DNA from: Elizabethkingia miricola
Lineage (GTDB): Bacteria; Bacteroidota; Bacteroidia; Flavobacteriales; Weeksellaceae
DNA: 64,000 nt
Assembly: GCF_001675285.1 (NCBI RefSeq)
Contig: NZ_LSGQ01000001.1
Span: 186,001-250,000, forward strand
Direction: 5' to 3'
A model generated the notes under the pieces. The model saw nothing but the letters and a program-made list of their open reading frames with translations. It had not been told where the DNA came from and did not search any database. The position numbers and the translations under genes are program-made. Within the stretch, counting starts at the first letter, position 1. Each line of letters starts with the position of its first letter. This document shows positions 1 through 9,292 of the stretch, piece by piece.

Positions 1-176
1 CGGAACAAATAAGATATAGCATTGTCTTTACCGGAAATGATCTTGGAATGCTTGCTAATATCGAATCTTTGCCGGAGGGAAGTTTTAGTGATCAGAAAGA
101 AATTCACGAGAAGGCTCAGGAATTATTATTAAAAAATAATATTGAAGAAGCCTGGAAAATTTTAAAAATCAGTTAA
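1..176 (+). CDS. C-terminal end of an unidentified protein (truncated by window edge)
   Basis: The reading frame is open from the left edge (codons start at base 3) to a TAA at 174-176 and encodes about 57 residues ending in EAWKILKIS. It contains an acidic, helical-looking stretch and no motif that I recognise. The stop lies one base before the ATG of the M28 peptidase gene, so the two genes are almost certainly co-transcribed. The start and function of this gene lie outside the window. Confidence 0.75.
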   Translation, partial: EQIRYSIVFTGNDLGMLANIESLPEGSFSDQKEIHEKAQELLLKNNIEEAWKILKIS

Positions 177-177
177 T

Positions 178-1098
178 ATGAAAAATATTGCAATACTTGC
201 ATTTGCCTTGGCTTCAGGCTTATATTTCTCTCAGGAAATAAAGGAAGCAAGAATTAAAGAAATTGTATCAACATTAGCCTCTGATGAGATGAAGGGCAGA
301 AAGTTCGGTACTGAAGAAAATATGAAAGCTGCCCAGTATATTGCTGAGCAATTCAAATTAAATAAGCTGGATTACTGCTATGGTGATTCCTATCTTGTAC
401 CTTTTACTTATAAAGATGGAAAAACATATTATAATGTCTGCGGTGTAAAAAAAGGAACCGAGGACAGCTATATCGCTTTCGGAGCTCACTTCGATCACAT
501 TGGAGAAGCAAAAGAAGGTGAAGATAAAATCTTTAATGGTGCAGATGATGATGCCAGTGGTGTAAGTACGGTTATTGGTCTATCCGATTATTACAAAAGA
601 AAAAAGACTAAAGAAGGGCTTATTTTTATGGCCTTTAATGGTGAAGAAATAGGATTAGTGGGTTCTAAATATCTGGCTAATGATGAAAAATTCCAAACTT
701 ATATCCCTAAAATAAAAGCTTTATTCAATTTCGAAATGCTGGGAACGCCTTCTGCTTTTGGATTAAATAAAGTATATATGACAGGACATGATCAGTCTGA
801 CCTGGATGAAATCATTAATGCTAATGCTCCTAAAGGCTTCGAAGTTGCTCCTGATCCTTATTTATCTGAAAAACTGTTCTTCCGTTCCGATAATGTAAAC
901 TTTGTAAAGAAAGGTATTGTTGCCCACTCCTTCTCTACTGTGGATATGGAGCATCAAAATCATTACCATCAGGTAAATGATGATATCAATGTCATCAACA
1001 CTCAGAATCTTACACAGATTGTTAACAGTTTTGCTAAAACAATTGATCAGCTGATGAAAAAGGACTTTAAACCTAAGTATGTAAAGCCACTTCAATAA
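178..1098 (+). CDS. Secreted M28 family zinc metallopeptidase
   Basis: This 306-residue protein has an N-terminal signal peptide (hydrophobic stretch at residues 3-18, probable cleavage near SQE). The M28 aminopeptidase pattern follows in order: HFDH at 104-107, NGADDDASG around 120-128 (bridging Asp), FNGEEIG around 153-159 (catalytic Glu pair), NFEMLG near 184-189 in the place of the usual Asp/Glu ligand, and a late His-rich segment (MEHQNHYHQ) that should supply the last zinc ligand. M28 enzymes remove N-terminal amino acids from peptides, here presumably in the periplasm or outside the cell. The start follows the previous stop by one base, so translation is probably coupled. A bidirectional terminator follows the stop. 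Confidence 0.9.
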   Translation: MKNIAILAFALASGLYFSQEIKEARIKEIVSTLASDEMKGRKFGTEENMKAAQYIAEQFKLNKLDYCYGDSYLVPFTYKDGKTYYNVCGVKKGTEDSYIAFGAHFDHIGEAKEGEDKIFNGADDDASGVSTVIGLSDYYKRKKTKEGLIFMAFNGEEIGLVGSKYLANDEKFQTYIPKIKALFNFEMLGTPSAFGLNKVYMTGHDQSDLDEIINANAPKGFEVAPDPYLSEKLFFRSDNVNFVKKGIVAHSFSTVDMEHQNHYHQVNDDINVINTQNLTQIVNSFAKTIDQLMKKDFKPKYVKPLQ

Positions 1099-1100
1099 AT

Positions 1101-1130
1101 AAAAAAGGATGAATAATTTCATCCTTTTTT
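1101..1130. terminator. Bidirectional hairpin terminator
   Basis: A 12-bp perfect stem (AAAAAAGGATGA and its complement) encloses a 6-nt loop. With A-runs on one side and T-runs on the other it can serve both the M28 gene and the convergent hydrolase gene at 1165-2007. Confidence 0.85.
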
Positions 1131-1164
1131 ATTTTTACAATAAGCGGTTAAGCATTGATATCCT

Positions 1165-2007
1165 TTATAAAGCACTATTCAGAAACTCTGTCGAGTAATT
1201 AACTACTTTTTCTAAATCCGCTGGTAAAGTATTACTATTCCATGGTTCTCTTCCTCCAAAAACATGGTCTGCTCCATCAATAATTATTAGCTCAGAGTTC
1301 TTTGCCCACTTATGTAACAGCTCAGCTTCTTTTATTTTTACCGCTTCATCCTGAGTTCCATGAATAATAAGATAAGGCTTTTGAAGATTCTGTGCTGCTT
1401 TTTGTATATCCAATTCGGATTCATTTTCTCTGAAATTCTCATAAAATTGCCAATAATGCGGCATTTCCTGTTTTGTTCTTCCATTAGTTACATAGAAAAC
1501 TCCTTTTTCTCTGTATTGTTCTAATCGATCATTTTTCGGGAATCGCATTACAAAATTATTGACTCCAGCCAGTGTAATCAATGCTTTAACTTTAGGATCT
1601 CTTTGCGCCTGCAGAACAGTATCACCACCACCTCTGCTGTGTCCCATAATAGCAATCTTATCAGAATCCACCTTAGGATGATTTTCAAAATAATCGATAA
1701 CCTTCTGATAATCGGATAACTCTTTTGTATAATTATTATTTCCAAAAGCTTCAAGGTCACCAAAATTATCCGGATCATTTATGGTTGTTCCATTATGTGA
1801 AAAGTTGAATTTAACAAAGAAATATCCAGCCTTTGCAAATGCTTCAGCCATTAGCTCCCAGGTTCCCCAATCCTTGTAGCCTTTATAACCATGTGCAAAG
1901 ATTATTAAGGGCAACTTTTCTTCATTTTCCGGGTAATAAGCATCTGCCAGAAAGCTCTTAGTTTCGGGGTTTTCTATAAGAATATTTTTTTCTGTTGTGA
2001 TGTTCAT
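1165..2007 (-). CDS. Alpha/beta hydrolase (dienelactone hydrolase/esterase-like), cytoplasmic
   Basis: The protein is about 280 residues long if it starts at the ATG at 2007 (MNITTEKN). An in-frame upstream start at 2079 exists but would run through the upstream terminator hairpin, so I prefer 2007. The alpha/beta-hydrolase elements are an oxyanion HGYKG, the nucleophile elbow GHSRGG, an acid in HGTQDEAV and the catalytic His in GADHVFGG. There is no signal peptide. The family cleaves ester or related bonds in small molecules, and the substrate cannot be told from sequence. It is a single gene with terminators on both sides. Confidence 0.85.
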   Translation of the reverse strand: MNITTEKNILIENPETKSFLADAYYPENEEKLPLIIFAHGYKGYKDWGTWELMAEAFAKAGYFFVKFNFSHNGTTINDPDNFGDLEAFGNNNYTKELSDYQKVIDYFENHPKVDSDKIAIMGHSRGGGDTVLQAQRDPKVKALITLAGVNNFVMRFPKNDRLEQYREKGVFYVTNGRTKQEMPHYWQFYENFRENESELDIQKAAQNLQKPYLIIHGTQDEAVKIKEAELLHKWAKNSELIIIDGADHVFGGREPWNSNTLPADLEKVVNYSTEFLNSAL

Positions 2008-2041
2008 TTTTATTTTTAAAGTTAAACAATGAATTCCATCT

Positions 2042-2076
2042 AAAAAAGAAAGCTGCCCTTTAAAAGAGCAACTTTC
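2042..2076 (-). terminator. Rho-independent terminator of the first M13 peptidase gene
   Basis: On the minus strand a 14-bp stem (with G-U wobbles) spans 2048-2076 and is followed by six U at 2042-2047. It lies just after the stop of the M13 gene at 2100-4172. Confidence 0.85.
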
Positions 2077-2099
2077 CACTTATATAAATTATTATTTGA

Positions 2100-4172
2100 T
2101 TACCAGATTTTAACTCTGTCCTCAGGTTTCTTATACAATTTATCACCCGGCTTCACATCAAAAGCTTTATAGAAAGCATCTGTATTTACTAACGGACCAA
2201 AAGCTCTGAATTCACCCGGAGCATGCTCATTAGTTTTAATCTGATTGATTGTAGCCTTCTCAGTCATCAATGTTCTCCAAACAGTAGCCCATGACATAAA
2301 GAATCTCTGATCTTGTGTGAATCCACTGATTTTTCCTGGATTGCCCTTATCTTTCAGGTACATTTGCAATGCATCATAAGCTACATTTACACCACCAAGG
2401 TCACCAATATTTTCTCCATTGGTAAATTCACCATTGATGTGTGTTCCTTTTACAGGTTCGTACTGACTAAACTGTTTTGCCAATTTTGTTGTAGCATCCT
2501 TAAAGTTCTTCAAGTCAGCATCAGACCACCAGTTAACCAGATTTCCGTCACCATCGAATGTAGCACCACTATCATCGAAACCATGAGACATCTCGTGACC
2601 GATTACAGCACCAATTCCACCAAAGTTAACAGCAGGATCTGCTTTGATGTTAAAGAATGGCGGCTGTAGAATTGCTGCAGGGAATACAATCTCGTTGTTT
2701 GTAGGATTGTAGTATGCATTTACAGTTTGTGGAGACATTCCCCATTCTGCTTTATCTACTGGCTTACCAATTTTATTCAGTTCTCTCTGGTAGCTCCATT
2801 CCGATACTTTCTGTAGGTTAGCATATAAAGAACCACCGTCTTTCACCGATGTTTGTTCAAGCTTAGTGTAATCTTTCCACTTATCCGGATATCCTACTTT
2901 TACAGTAAATTTATTCAATTTATCTAAAGCTTTTACTTTAGTTTCAGAAGACATCCATGTTAACTCATTAATATGTTTAGCAAAGCTTTTCTTCAGATAA
3001 TCGATTAGCGTTAGCATTTCTGTTTTTGACTGCTGAGGGAAGTATTTTTCTACATACAGTTTACCGAAAGCTTCTCCAAGAACTCCGTTGATAAGAGAAA
3101 GCCCTCTTTTATTCATTGCTCTTTGTTCTTTTTGCCCTCTCAGATACTTGCTGTAGAAGTTAAACTGAATATCATCCAGTTTCTGATCTAAACGTCCGGC
3201 ATTAGAAGAGATAAGGTGGAATTTCAGATAATCTTTAATTAACGGAATATTTTGCTCTGTAAGGAACTTATCAAGGTTTTTAACATAGTTTAATTCACCT
3301 ACGATAACTTTATTTGTATTTACTCCTACAGCTGTCAGATAAGCTGGTAAGTCAACATTTTTCACCAAACCTTTCAGCTGATCCATAGTCTCAGGATTAT
3401 ACTGAAGATTGGCATCACGAATCTGCTCTACGGTAAGCAATGACTTCGCCATATCTTTCTCGTAAGCAAAAATATTTTTAGCAGTTTCAGATGAATTCTT
3501 ATATCCTAAAACATCTAAAATTGAAGCAATATATTTCTGATATTCAGCTACTGTTTTAGCATTTTCAGCATTCTCTTTCTGATAATAATCTCTACCTAAA
3601 CCTAGTTCTGCTGCTCCAAGATATACAGCATTCATTTTAGAATCTTTTAAATCAGCATCTACACCCCACTCATAGAAAGGATTAAAACCTTGTCTTGTAG
3701 ATTCTTTTAGATAAGACTGCAGGTCATTAAGGTTTTTAATAGCATCAATTTTTGCTATGTCAGCCTGAATAGGCTTAATACCATCTGCATTTCTCTTATT
3801 CATGTCCATGAAAGTACCGTAAAGATCCTGAATTTTCTGGCCTTCACTACCTTTTGAAAAAGAGTCTTTCAGAATATTGTTCAAGATTGTCAAAGACTGA
3901 TTGTCCGTAGCTTCAGCAAGCTCATTAAACGCTCCCCAACTTGATTTATCAGAAGGGATTTTTGCTGTTTGCATCCAACTACCGTTTACGTAATTGTAGA
4001 AATCATCCTGTGGACGTACTTTTCTGTCCATATTTTCCAGATGAAGACCTTCATCTTTCATAGTCGAACTTTTTGTACTTTGAATTGTTTTTGTATTCTT
4101 TTTTTGAGCTATTACTACTCCTGTTGAAAGAAGTGAAACGGCCACTAACAGACTGGTAGTCAATTTTTTCAT
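2100..4172 (-). CDS. M13 family (neprilysin-like) zinc metalloendopeptidase, copy 1
   Basis: This 690-residue protein has a signal peptide (residues 1-22, ending GVVIAQ). The zinc site is HEMSH at 526-530 with the third ligand Glu587 in GENIGDLGG. The family NAYYNPTNNEIVFPA segment lies upstream, and the C-terminus is the characteristic KPEDRVKIW, which places the essential Trp at the end. Length and order fit full-length bacterial PepO/neprilysin enzymes, which cleave oligopeptides outside the cytoplasm. It is a close paralogue of the gene at 6275-8338. Its own terminator follows the stop, so it is probably a single-gene unit. Confidence 0.95.
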   Translation of the reverse strand: MKKLTTSLLVAVSLLSTGVVIAQKKNTKTIQSTKSSTMKDEGLHLENMDRKVRPQDDFYNYVNGSWMQTAKIPSDKSSWGAFNELAEATDNQSLTILNNILKDSFSKGSEGQKIQDLYGTFMDMNKRNADGIKPIQADIAKIDAIKNLNDLQSYLKESTRQGFNPFYEWGVDADLKDSKMNAVYLGAAELGLGRDYYQKENAENAKTVAEYQKYIASILDVLGYKNSSETAKNIFAYEKDMAKSLLTVEQIRDANLQYNPETMDQLKGLVKNVDLPAYLTAVGVNTNKVIVGELNYVKNLDKFLTEQNIPLIKDYLKFHLISSNAGRLDQKLDDIQFNFYSKYLRGQKEQRAMNKRGLSLINGVLGEAFGKLYVEKYFPQQSKTEMLTLIDYLKKSFAKHINELTWMSSETKVKALDKLNKFTVKVGYPDKWKDYTKLEQTSVKDGGSLYANLQKVSEWSYQRELNKIGKPVDKAEWGMSPQTVNAYYNPTNNEIVFPAAILQPPFFNIKADPAVNFGGIGAVIGHEMSHGFDDSGATFDGDGNLVNWWSDADLKNFKDATTKLAKQFSQYEPVKGTHINGEFTNGENIGDLGGVNVAYDALQMYLKDKGNPGKISGFTQDQRFFMSWATVWRTLMTEKATINQIKTNEHAPGEFRAFGPLVNTDAFYKAFDVKPGDKLYKKPEDRVKIW

Positions 4173-4182
4173 AATATTATTT

Positions 4183-4207
4183 TAACAAAAGCCTATACAT
4201 AGGCTTT
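4183..4207 (-). terminator. Terminator of the 4246-4824 gene
   Basis: AAAGCCTA (4188-4195) and TAGGCTTT (4200-4207) form a stem with a 4-nt loop. The minus-strand RNA then runs into a short U-rich stretch. Confidence 0.65.
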
Positions 4208-4245
4208 ATAAACTTACACAATGAGTAGATAAAATCACTGAAAAG

Positions 4246-4824
4246 TTACAACTCTTTCTGTAATTTATAGCTTTTAATTGAAGAAAGCTGCACAACCTTT
4301 ACCTCATCATTTTTTAGCAGAAATAAAACGGTTTTAGTCTTTCCTATCAATTGAGCCTGTTCTTCGGTATTATCAGAATACAGAAAGCTCACTGGTTGAT
4401 CTTTTGTTATCTTTTTTTGAGAAAATTTCCCGTATACTCCTGCTGCCAGCCATATATAAAACGGAATAATCAGTAAAATCGAAATCCCATTATAATACAT
4501 GGATGAAAACCAAGATGTATAGTTCTGAAAACTATAGATATTGTAGATTTTAGGGTGCTTTTCCTTGATATAAGAATCGAGTTTGTAAATGGCTCCTAAA
4601 ATAAGCACAGATATAAATGTGAATAGAAAAATTCTGTAATCGGCAAATGGTGCGATCAGAAAATCTGTAATATCGGCGTAGTCGAATATATTGATATTAA
4701 AATGGCTATATTTCCGGTAATTGAAAACCATTCCTATGCCAACTGCGAATAAATAAGCTATAGATAAAATAGTCTGAAAATCCTTCAACAGTCGATTATA
4801 AGTATTCTGTAGAAATTCCTTCAT
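4246..4824 (-). CDS. Hypothetical membrane protein
   Basis: This 192-residue protein is of a family I do not recognise. It has three probable membrane segments, at about residues 17-35, 62-82 and 113-130, and a soluble C-terminal region (about 135-192) rich in Lys, Gln and Val. No catalytic motif is visible. It is transcribed towards the first M13 gene, but the hairpin at 4188-4207 separates them, so no functional link is implied. Confidence 0.7.
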   Translation of the reverse strand: MKEFLQNTYNRLLKDFQTILSIAYLFAVGIGMVFNYRKYSHFNINIFDYADITDFLIAPFADYRIFLFTFISVLILGAIYKLDSYIKEKHPKIYNIYSFQNYTSWFSSMYYNGISILLIIPFYIWLAAGVYGKFSQKKITKDQPVSFLYSDNTEEQAQLIGKTKTVLFLLKNDEVKVVQLSSIKSYKLQKEL

Positions 4825-4880
4825 AAATTATTTTTTATAAAAATAATTTATTTTATTCATTTATAAATATTCTGTTATAA

Positions 4881-4904
4881 AAAAAACACTCTGATCACAG
4901 AGTG
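4881..4904 (-). terminator. Terminator of the DUF2264 gene
   Basis: CACTCTG (4887-4893), loop ATCA and CAGAGTG (4898-4904) form a perfect stem. A long A-run on the left gives the minus-strand transcript its U-tract. Confidence 0.8.
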
Positions 4905-4915
4905 GTTTAAAAATA

Positions 4916-6166
4916 TTAATATTCTACATGATAGTCTTTAGGGAAAGGCTCTCCTGCCCATGCTTTTTTAGCCGTCCACGCAGCGGGAGGATTGGTCCAA
5001 AATTTATCGGTAGCTGGCAAACCTAGTGGTAAGAAGCCTAATGTAGCCATATATAAACTCCCGGTGGATGTATAATAATCCGCTATTCCCGGCTGATGAC
5101 CATTAAATCCTAATACAAGCCATCCTGCTTTATCAAAATTATTAGCATGATCATACATTCTGTGCATAACCGCACTAAGCCCGCATCTTACCTGCGCAGG
5201 ATCTATATAATCGGGTAATTTATGCATCAGCGCTGTTTGCCCAAGTGCCTGGAATGCAGCTGTCCTATAAGTAATACTTCTTCCAAACGGTGGGTAAGTA
5301 CCTTCTGGGCTGATAAATCTCTCTGAAAACTCTGAATAACGAACCATTCTTTTTACAGCCTGATCGTATTCTTGTTGTTGGATCATTTTACGATCCAGTA
5401 AAACTTTGAAAAAATCTACCAGCATAGGATGGATGACATAGGAGTTATAATAATCAATACTCATACTTGGCCCGTCACTATACCAGCCATCTCCCTGATA
5501 CCATTCCAATATTTTTCTTTTAGCAAACTCTATACGTACAGGATCTGGCTGTTCTCCCACACTTAGTAAAAACGCTTCATTTAATCCTGCAAATAACAAC
5601 CAGTTGTTATAAGCTCCGGATCTTGTACGAAGTGCTTTAAATTCTTCGATTACTCTTTTTTTAGTTGTTTCATCCAGAGGTTCCCACAATGCTTTTGGTG
5701 CTCTTATAAAAGCATGTGCCATATAAGCGGCATCTACAATCGGCTGCTTTTCTGTCCTGAAATTAAGGTAATCCGGATTCTGAGGATCAACAGCATTTTT
5801 AATACCCTTCAATAGTTCAGTTCTTAGTCTGGATCTTACTTTAGACTCTTCCGTATTGTCATCCGGTAACGCCAGCCATGGCGCTATACCTGCCATAGTC
5901 CGACCTACAGCTTCCAGATGTGTTACTTTATTAAAAAAATCTGGCTTTAATCCGGGAGGTATTTCCACAGGCATATTTTTCCGAAGAGTACCTTCTGCCA
6001 GATTATGAACTACGGGATAAGCAATTTTGTCTAATGTTTTCACCCAGAATTTACGGTCTTCCTGACCATCTTTGGGTACATATCCTTTGGAGGATTGTCC
6101 GAATAACTGAGATGCACAGCTTAATACAGCAAACTGCATCACAATTATTAATTTGATGTTTCTCAT
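4916..6166 (-). CDS. DUF2264 domain protein, exported
   Basis: The 416-residue protein starts with a hydrophobic export signal; LSC near residues 15-17 could be a lipobox, so it may be a lipoprotein. The rest resembles the DUF2264 family: a KFWVKTLDKIAYPV opening, NWLLFAGLNEAFLL, the conserved DGWYSDGPSMSIDYYNSYVIHPM segment split over about residues 230-255, and TYPPFGRSITYRTAAFQALG. The family has an (alpha/alpha) barrel look and is usually found near carbohydrate-active genes; a role on uronic-acid glycans is inferred, not shown. The neighbouring genes are two M13 peptidases with separate terminators, so the context does not settle the substrate. Confidence 0.85.
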   Translation of the reverse strand: MRNIKLIIVMQFAVLSCASQLFGQSSKGYVPKDGQEDRKFWVKTLDKIAYPVVHNLAEGTLRKNMPVEIPPGLKPDFFNKVTHLEAVGRTMAGIAPWLALPDDNTEESKVRSRLRTELLKGIKNAVDPQNPDYLNFRTEKQPIVDAAYMAHAFIRAPKALWEPLDETTKKRVIEEFKALRTRSGAYNNWLLFAGLNEAFLLSVGEQPDPVRIEFAKRKILEWYQGDGWYSDGPSMSIDYYNSYVIHPMLVDFFKVLLDRKMIQQQEYDQAVKRMVRYSEFSERFISPEGTYPPFGRSITYRTAAFQALGQTALMHKLPDYIDPAQVRCGLSAVMHRMYDHANNFDKAGWLVLGFNGHQPGIADYYTSTGSLYMATLGFLPLGLPATDKFWTNPPAAWTAKKAWAGEPFPKDYHVEY

Positions 6167-6220
6167 GTTGGTTAATTAGTTAGTTTTTATGGTTGACTAA
6201 GTTAACATTTTTATGGCTAT

Positions 6221-6253
6221 AAAAAGCAAAAACCACTCTTTCGGGTGGTTTTT
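6221..6253 (-). terminator. Terminator of the second M13 gene
   Basis: AAAAACCACTC and GGGTGGTTTTT form a stem (one G-U) around a TTTC loop. U-rich sequence follows on the minus strand. Confidence 0.8.
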
Positions 6254-6274
6254 GTATTGTTTTATGGTTTATAA

Positions 6275-8338
6275 TTACCAGATTTTAATTCTGTCTTCTG
6301 GTTTTTTATAAAGTTTATCTCCTGGTTTAATATCAAAGGCATTATAGAATGCATCAACATTTACCAACGGTGCAAAAGCTCTGTACTCTCCCGGTGAATG
6401 CGGATCAGTTTTAACCTGATTCACTTTGTACTGGTCAGTAGATAGAGTTCTCCATACAGTTGCCCAGGACATAAAGAATCTTTGATCCTGAGTAAGGTTA
6501 CTTATTTTACCTGGGTTCCCCTTATCTTTCAAATACATTTGTAAGGCTTCATAAGCAACATTAACACCTCCTAAATCACCAATATTCTCTCCCATTGTAA
6601 ATTTACCATTTACGTGAGATCCTTTTACAGGCTCATAAGTATCGTATTGTGCACCCAATTTTTGAGTTGCTGCCTCAAACTTCTTTCTGTCTTCGTCTGT
6701 CCACCAGTTGTTCAGGTTACCATCACCATCAAAACGGGAACCACTATCGTCGAATCCGTGAGAAATTTCATGTCCAATTACAGCTCCGATTCCGCCGAAG
6801 TTAACCGCAGCATCTGCTTTAAAGTTGAAGAAAGGTGGCTGAAGAATAGCTGCAGGGAATACGATCTCGTTGTTTGAAGAACTATAATAAGCATTAACAG
6901 TCTGTGGTGTCATTCCCCATTCCGTCTTATCTACAGGTTTACCAACTTTTTCAAGACCTTTCTGATACTGCCACTTAGAAATTTCCTGAAGATTGCTATA
7001 AAGTGAACCGCCATCTGCATCAGATTTCAATGTTAATTTAGAATAGTCCTTCCATTTATCAGGATAAGCAACTTTTACAGTAAACTTATTAAGTTTATCC
7101 AGTGCTTTTTCCTTTGTTACAGAAGACATCCAGTCTAGTTTTTTAATACGGCTTGCAAATGCTTTCTTAACATAATCTACTAATACCACCATCTCCGCTT
7201 TTGCCTCTGCAGGGAAATATTTCTCTACATAAAGCTTTCCGAAAGCTTCACCCACAATGCCATTTACAAAAGACAAACCTCTTTTGTCCATAGATCTCTG
7301 TTCTTGCTGACCCTGCATTCTCTTGCTATAGAAATTAAACTGAATATCATCCAATTTCTGATCCAGATTAGAAGCATTAGAAGCTATAATTCTGTATTTA
7401 AGATAATCTTTAATTAAAGGAAGGTTTTCCTGATTGATAAAAGAATCCAGGTTTTTATAATAGTTAATTTCACCTATAATTACTTTGTCAGTATTTACAC
7501 CAACTGTTTTTAAATAGTCAGGAAGGTCTACATTTTTAACCAAAGCAGGAAGCTCAGCAACCGTTTTAGGGTTATATCGAAGATTGGCATCTCTTGCCTG
7601 CTCATTCGTTAATAATGTTTTAGCCATTCTCTTTTCAAAATCTAAAACATTCTGAGCTATTGATGCTGAATTCTGGTAACCAATTACACCTAATAATGTT
7701 GTAATATAGTTTTTATAATCTGCTAAAATTGCAGTATTCGCTTCATTTTCTTTCTGGTAATAATCTTTACCTAATCCTAATCTTGGTCCTCCCAAATAAA
7801 CTGCATTCATTTTGGAGTTTTTCATATCAGCACCAGCTCCCCATCCATAAAATGGATTATCACCTGTAAGGGTTGCCTGATCGATATATTGCTGGAAACT
7901 TTTTAGATCTTTAATAGCATCTACTTTGTCCAGATCGGCTTTAATCGGAGATATCCCTAAAGCATTTCTTTTAGTCCAATCCGTATATGTTGTATAAAGT
8001 GCCTGAATTTTCTGGCCTTCAGACCCCGCAGGATATTTAGATTTCAGAATCTCTTTCAGAATATTCATGGAGTTGTTATCCGTATCTTCTCTTAACTGAT
8101 TAAAAGATCCCCAGCTTGATTTGTCAGAAGGGATTTTTGCGGTTTTCAGCCAACCACCGTTTACATAGTTAAAAAAGTCATCTTGCGGGCGTACAGATGT
8201 ATCTCTGTAACTAAGATTTAGCCCTTCGTCTTTTTGCGTTTTAGTCGCCACAGTCTTTCCTTTTTTTTGTTGAGCACTCACCTGAACTCCTGTAAAACAA
8301 AGAGAAAACGCTAATGCTGCAAAAGTTATTTTTTTCAT
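6275..8338 (-). CDS. M13 family (neprilysin-like) zinc metalloendopeptidase, copy 2
   Basis: The preferred start is the ATG at 8338 (MKKITFAALAF), giving 687 residues with a signal peptide ending in VSAQ; an in-frame ATG six codons upstream would only add residues ahead of the signal. The zinc motif is HEISH, first His at 523, followed by GENIGDLGG with the third ligand. The protein ends KPEDRIKIW. It matches the copy at 2100-4172 along nearly its whole length, including the RPQDDFFNYVNGGWLKTAKIP region, so the two arose by duplication, with the DUF2264 and small membrane genes now between them. It is probably a periplasmic or secreted oligopeptidase. Confidence 0.95.
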   Translation of the reverse strand: MKKITFAALAFSLCFTGVQVSAQQKKGKTVATKTQKDEGLNLSYRDTSVRPQDDFFNYVNGGWLKTAKIPSDKSSWGSFNQLREDTDNNSMNILKEILKSKYPAGSEGQKIQALYTTYTDWTKRNALGISPIKADLDKVDAIKDLKSFQQYIDQATLTGDNPFYGWGAGADMKNSKMNAVYLGGPRLGLGKDYYQKENEANTAILADYKNYITTLLGVIGYQNSASIAQNVLDFEKRMAKTLLTNEQARDANLRYNPKTVAELPALVKNVDLPDYLKTVGVNTDKVIIGEINYYKNLDSFINQENLPLIKDYLKYRIIASNASNLDQKLDDIQFNFYSKRMQGQQEQRSMDKRGLSFVNGIVGEAFGKLYVEKYFPAEAKAEMVVLVDYVKKAFASRIKKLDWMSSVTKEKALDKLNKFTVKVAYPDKWKDYSKLTLKSDADGGSLYSNLQEISKWQYQKGLEKVGKPVDKTEWGMTPQTVNAYYSSSNNEIVFPAAILQPPFFNFKADAAVNFGGIGAVIGHEISHGFDDSGSRFDGDGNLNNWWTDEDRKKFEAATQKLGAQYDTYEPVKGSHVNGKFTMGENIGDLGGVNVAYEALQMYLKDKGNPGKISNLTQDQRFFMSWATVWRTLSTDQYKVNQVKTDPHSPGEYRAFAPLVNVDAFYNAFDIKPGDKLYKKPEDRIKIW

Positions 8339-8435
8339 ATACACAGATTTAATCAATCAGATAAAGATATTAATAATTTTTAAACAATTCTTAACATAAT
8401 TATAACCTGTTATTTTTGTTTATATCTTAATTCAT

Positions 8436-8471
8436 AAAAAAGCTGCTGTGATGTTTCACAGCAGCTTTTTT
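8436..8471. terminator. Strong hairpin terminator
   Basis: A 16-bp perfect stem (AAAAAAGCTGCTGTGA and its complement) has a 4-nt loop. It lies after the stop of the DUF2807 gene and has U-tracts in both directions. Confidence 0.9.
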
Positions 8472-8491
8472 ATGTTTTATTCTATTTTCAT

Positions 8492-9160
8492 TTATTTGAA
8501 GCTAATATTACCTCCGGCAATTTTTTTAGTTTTCTTATCTGCAGGATTTCCATATACTGTAATATTGCCTCCGGCACGCGTTTTAGCATCTACGGATTCC
8601 GTTGCAGAAACCTCTGCTTCGCCTCCTGCATTTACCGTAACACTAGTCGTCGTCGTTGCCAACTGTTTACCATAATATTTAGCCCCTGTATTTACAATTG
8701 CATTTTGATTATTGGCATGACCGGATAATGTTATAAGCCCACCCGTATTAGACTTTACCTCCAATGTTTTGGCTTTAAGCCCCATAATAATTGAGGAGCC
8801 TTCATTGGCAGTAAGTACAATTTTATTTCCTTCTAATACACCTTCATTACTTACTGTTGCTCCCTGACTAGCCTGGATATCATTTAGTCTGTCATAAAAA
8901 ACTCTTACTTTTACATCATCTCCCTGTAAAAGATTAGTTGTTGTCATTCTTACTTTTAGCTCTCCATTTTTATTGACAACCTCTACATCCGAAGATTTTT
9001 TTCCATTCACTTCTACTTTATTGGATGTAGAAGGAATTAATACTACCGGAATTTTATCGTAAACTTTCAGAGAACTGAATGTTCCAACGTTTTTAACCGT
9101 TTGAGCAAAAGAAAACTGAACTGCAACTATGGCGATAGCGCCTGCTATAATATTTTTCAT
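8492..9160 (-). CDS. Secreted DUF2807 (head GIN domain) protein
   Basis: The start is taken at the ATG at 9160 (MKNIIAGAIAIVAVQFSFAQ), which gives 222 residues with a clean signal peptide; the longer frame only adds residues before it. After cleavage the protein is almost all beta-strand with regularly spaced Gly/Asn turns (GTFSSLKVYDKIPVVL, then repeats such as NTGGLITLSGHANN and AGGEAEVSATESV), the pattern of the DUF2807 'putative auto-transporter adhesin, head GIN' family, whose members form a parallel beta-helix. The function is unknown; a cell-surface or periplasmic location is inferred. Confidence 0.85.
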   Translation of the reverse strand: MKNIIAGAIAIVAVQFSFAQTVKNVGTFSSLKVYDKIPVVLIPSTSNKVEVNGKKSSDVEVVNKNGELKVRMTTTNLLQGDDVKVRVFYDRLNDIQASQGATVSNEGVLEGNKIVLTANEGSSIIMGLKAKTLEVKSNTGGLITLSGHANNQNAIVNTGAKYYGKQLATTTTSVTVNAGGEAEVSATESVDAKTRAGGNITVYGNPADKKTKKIAGGNISFK

Positions 9161-9292
9161 AATAGTTATTTTAAAAACAGACGGCAATATTCCTGCCATA
9201 AAATGTTAGAGAAATATTAAACAAGTATAAATTAATTTTAAGTTAATCATTATATTAAAACGCAACTAACTGTATAACAACATACTAAAAAC

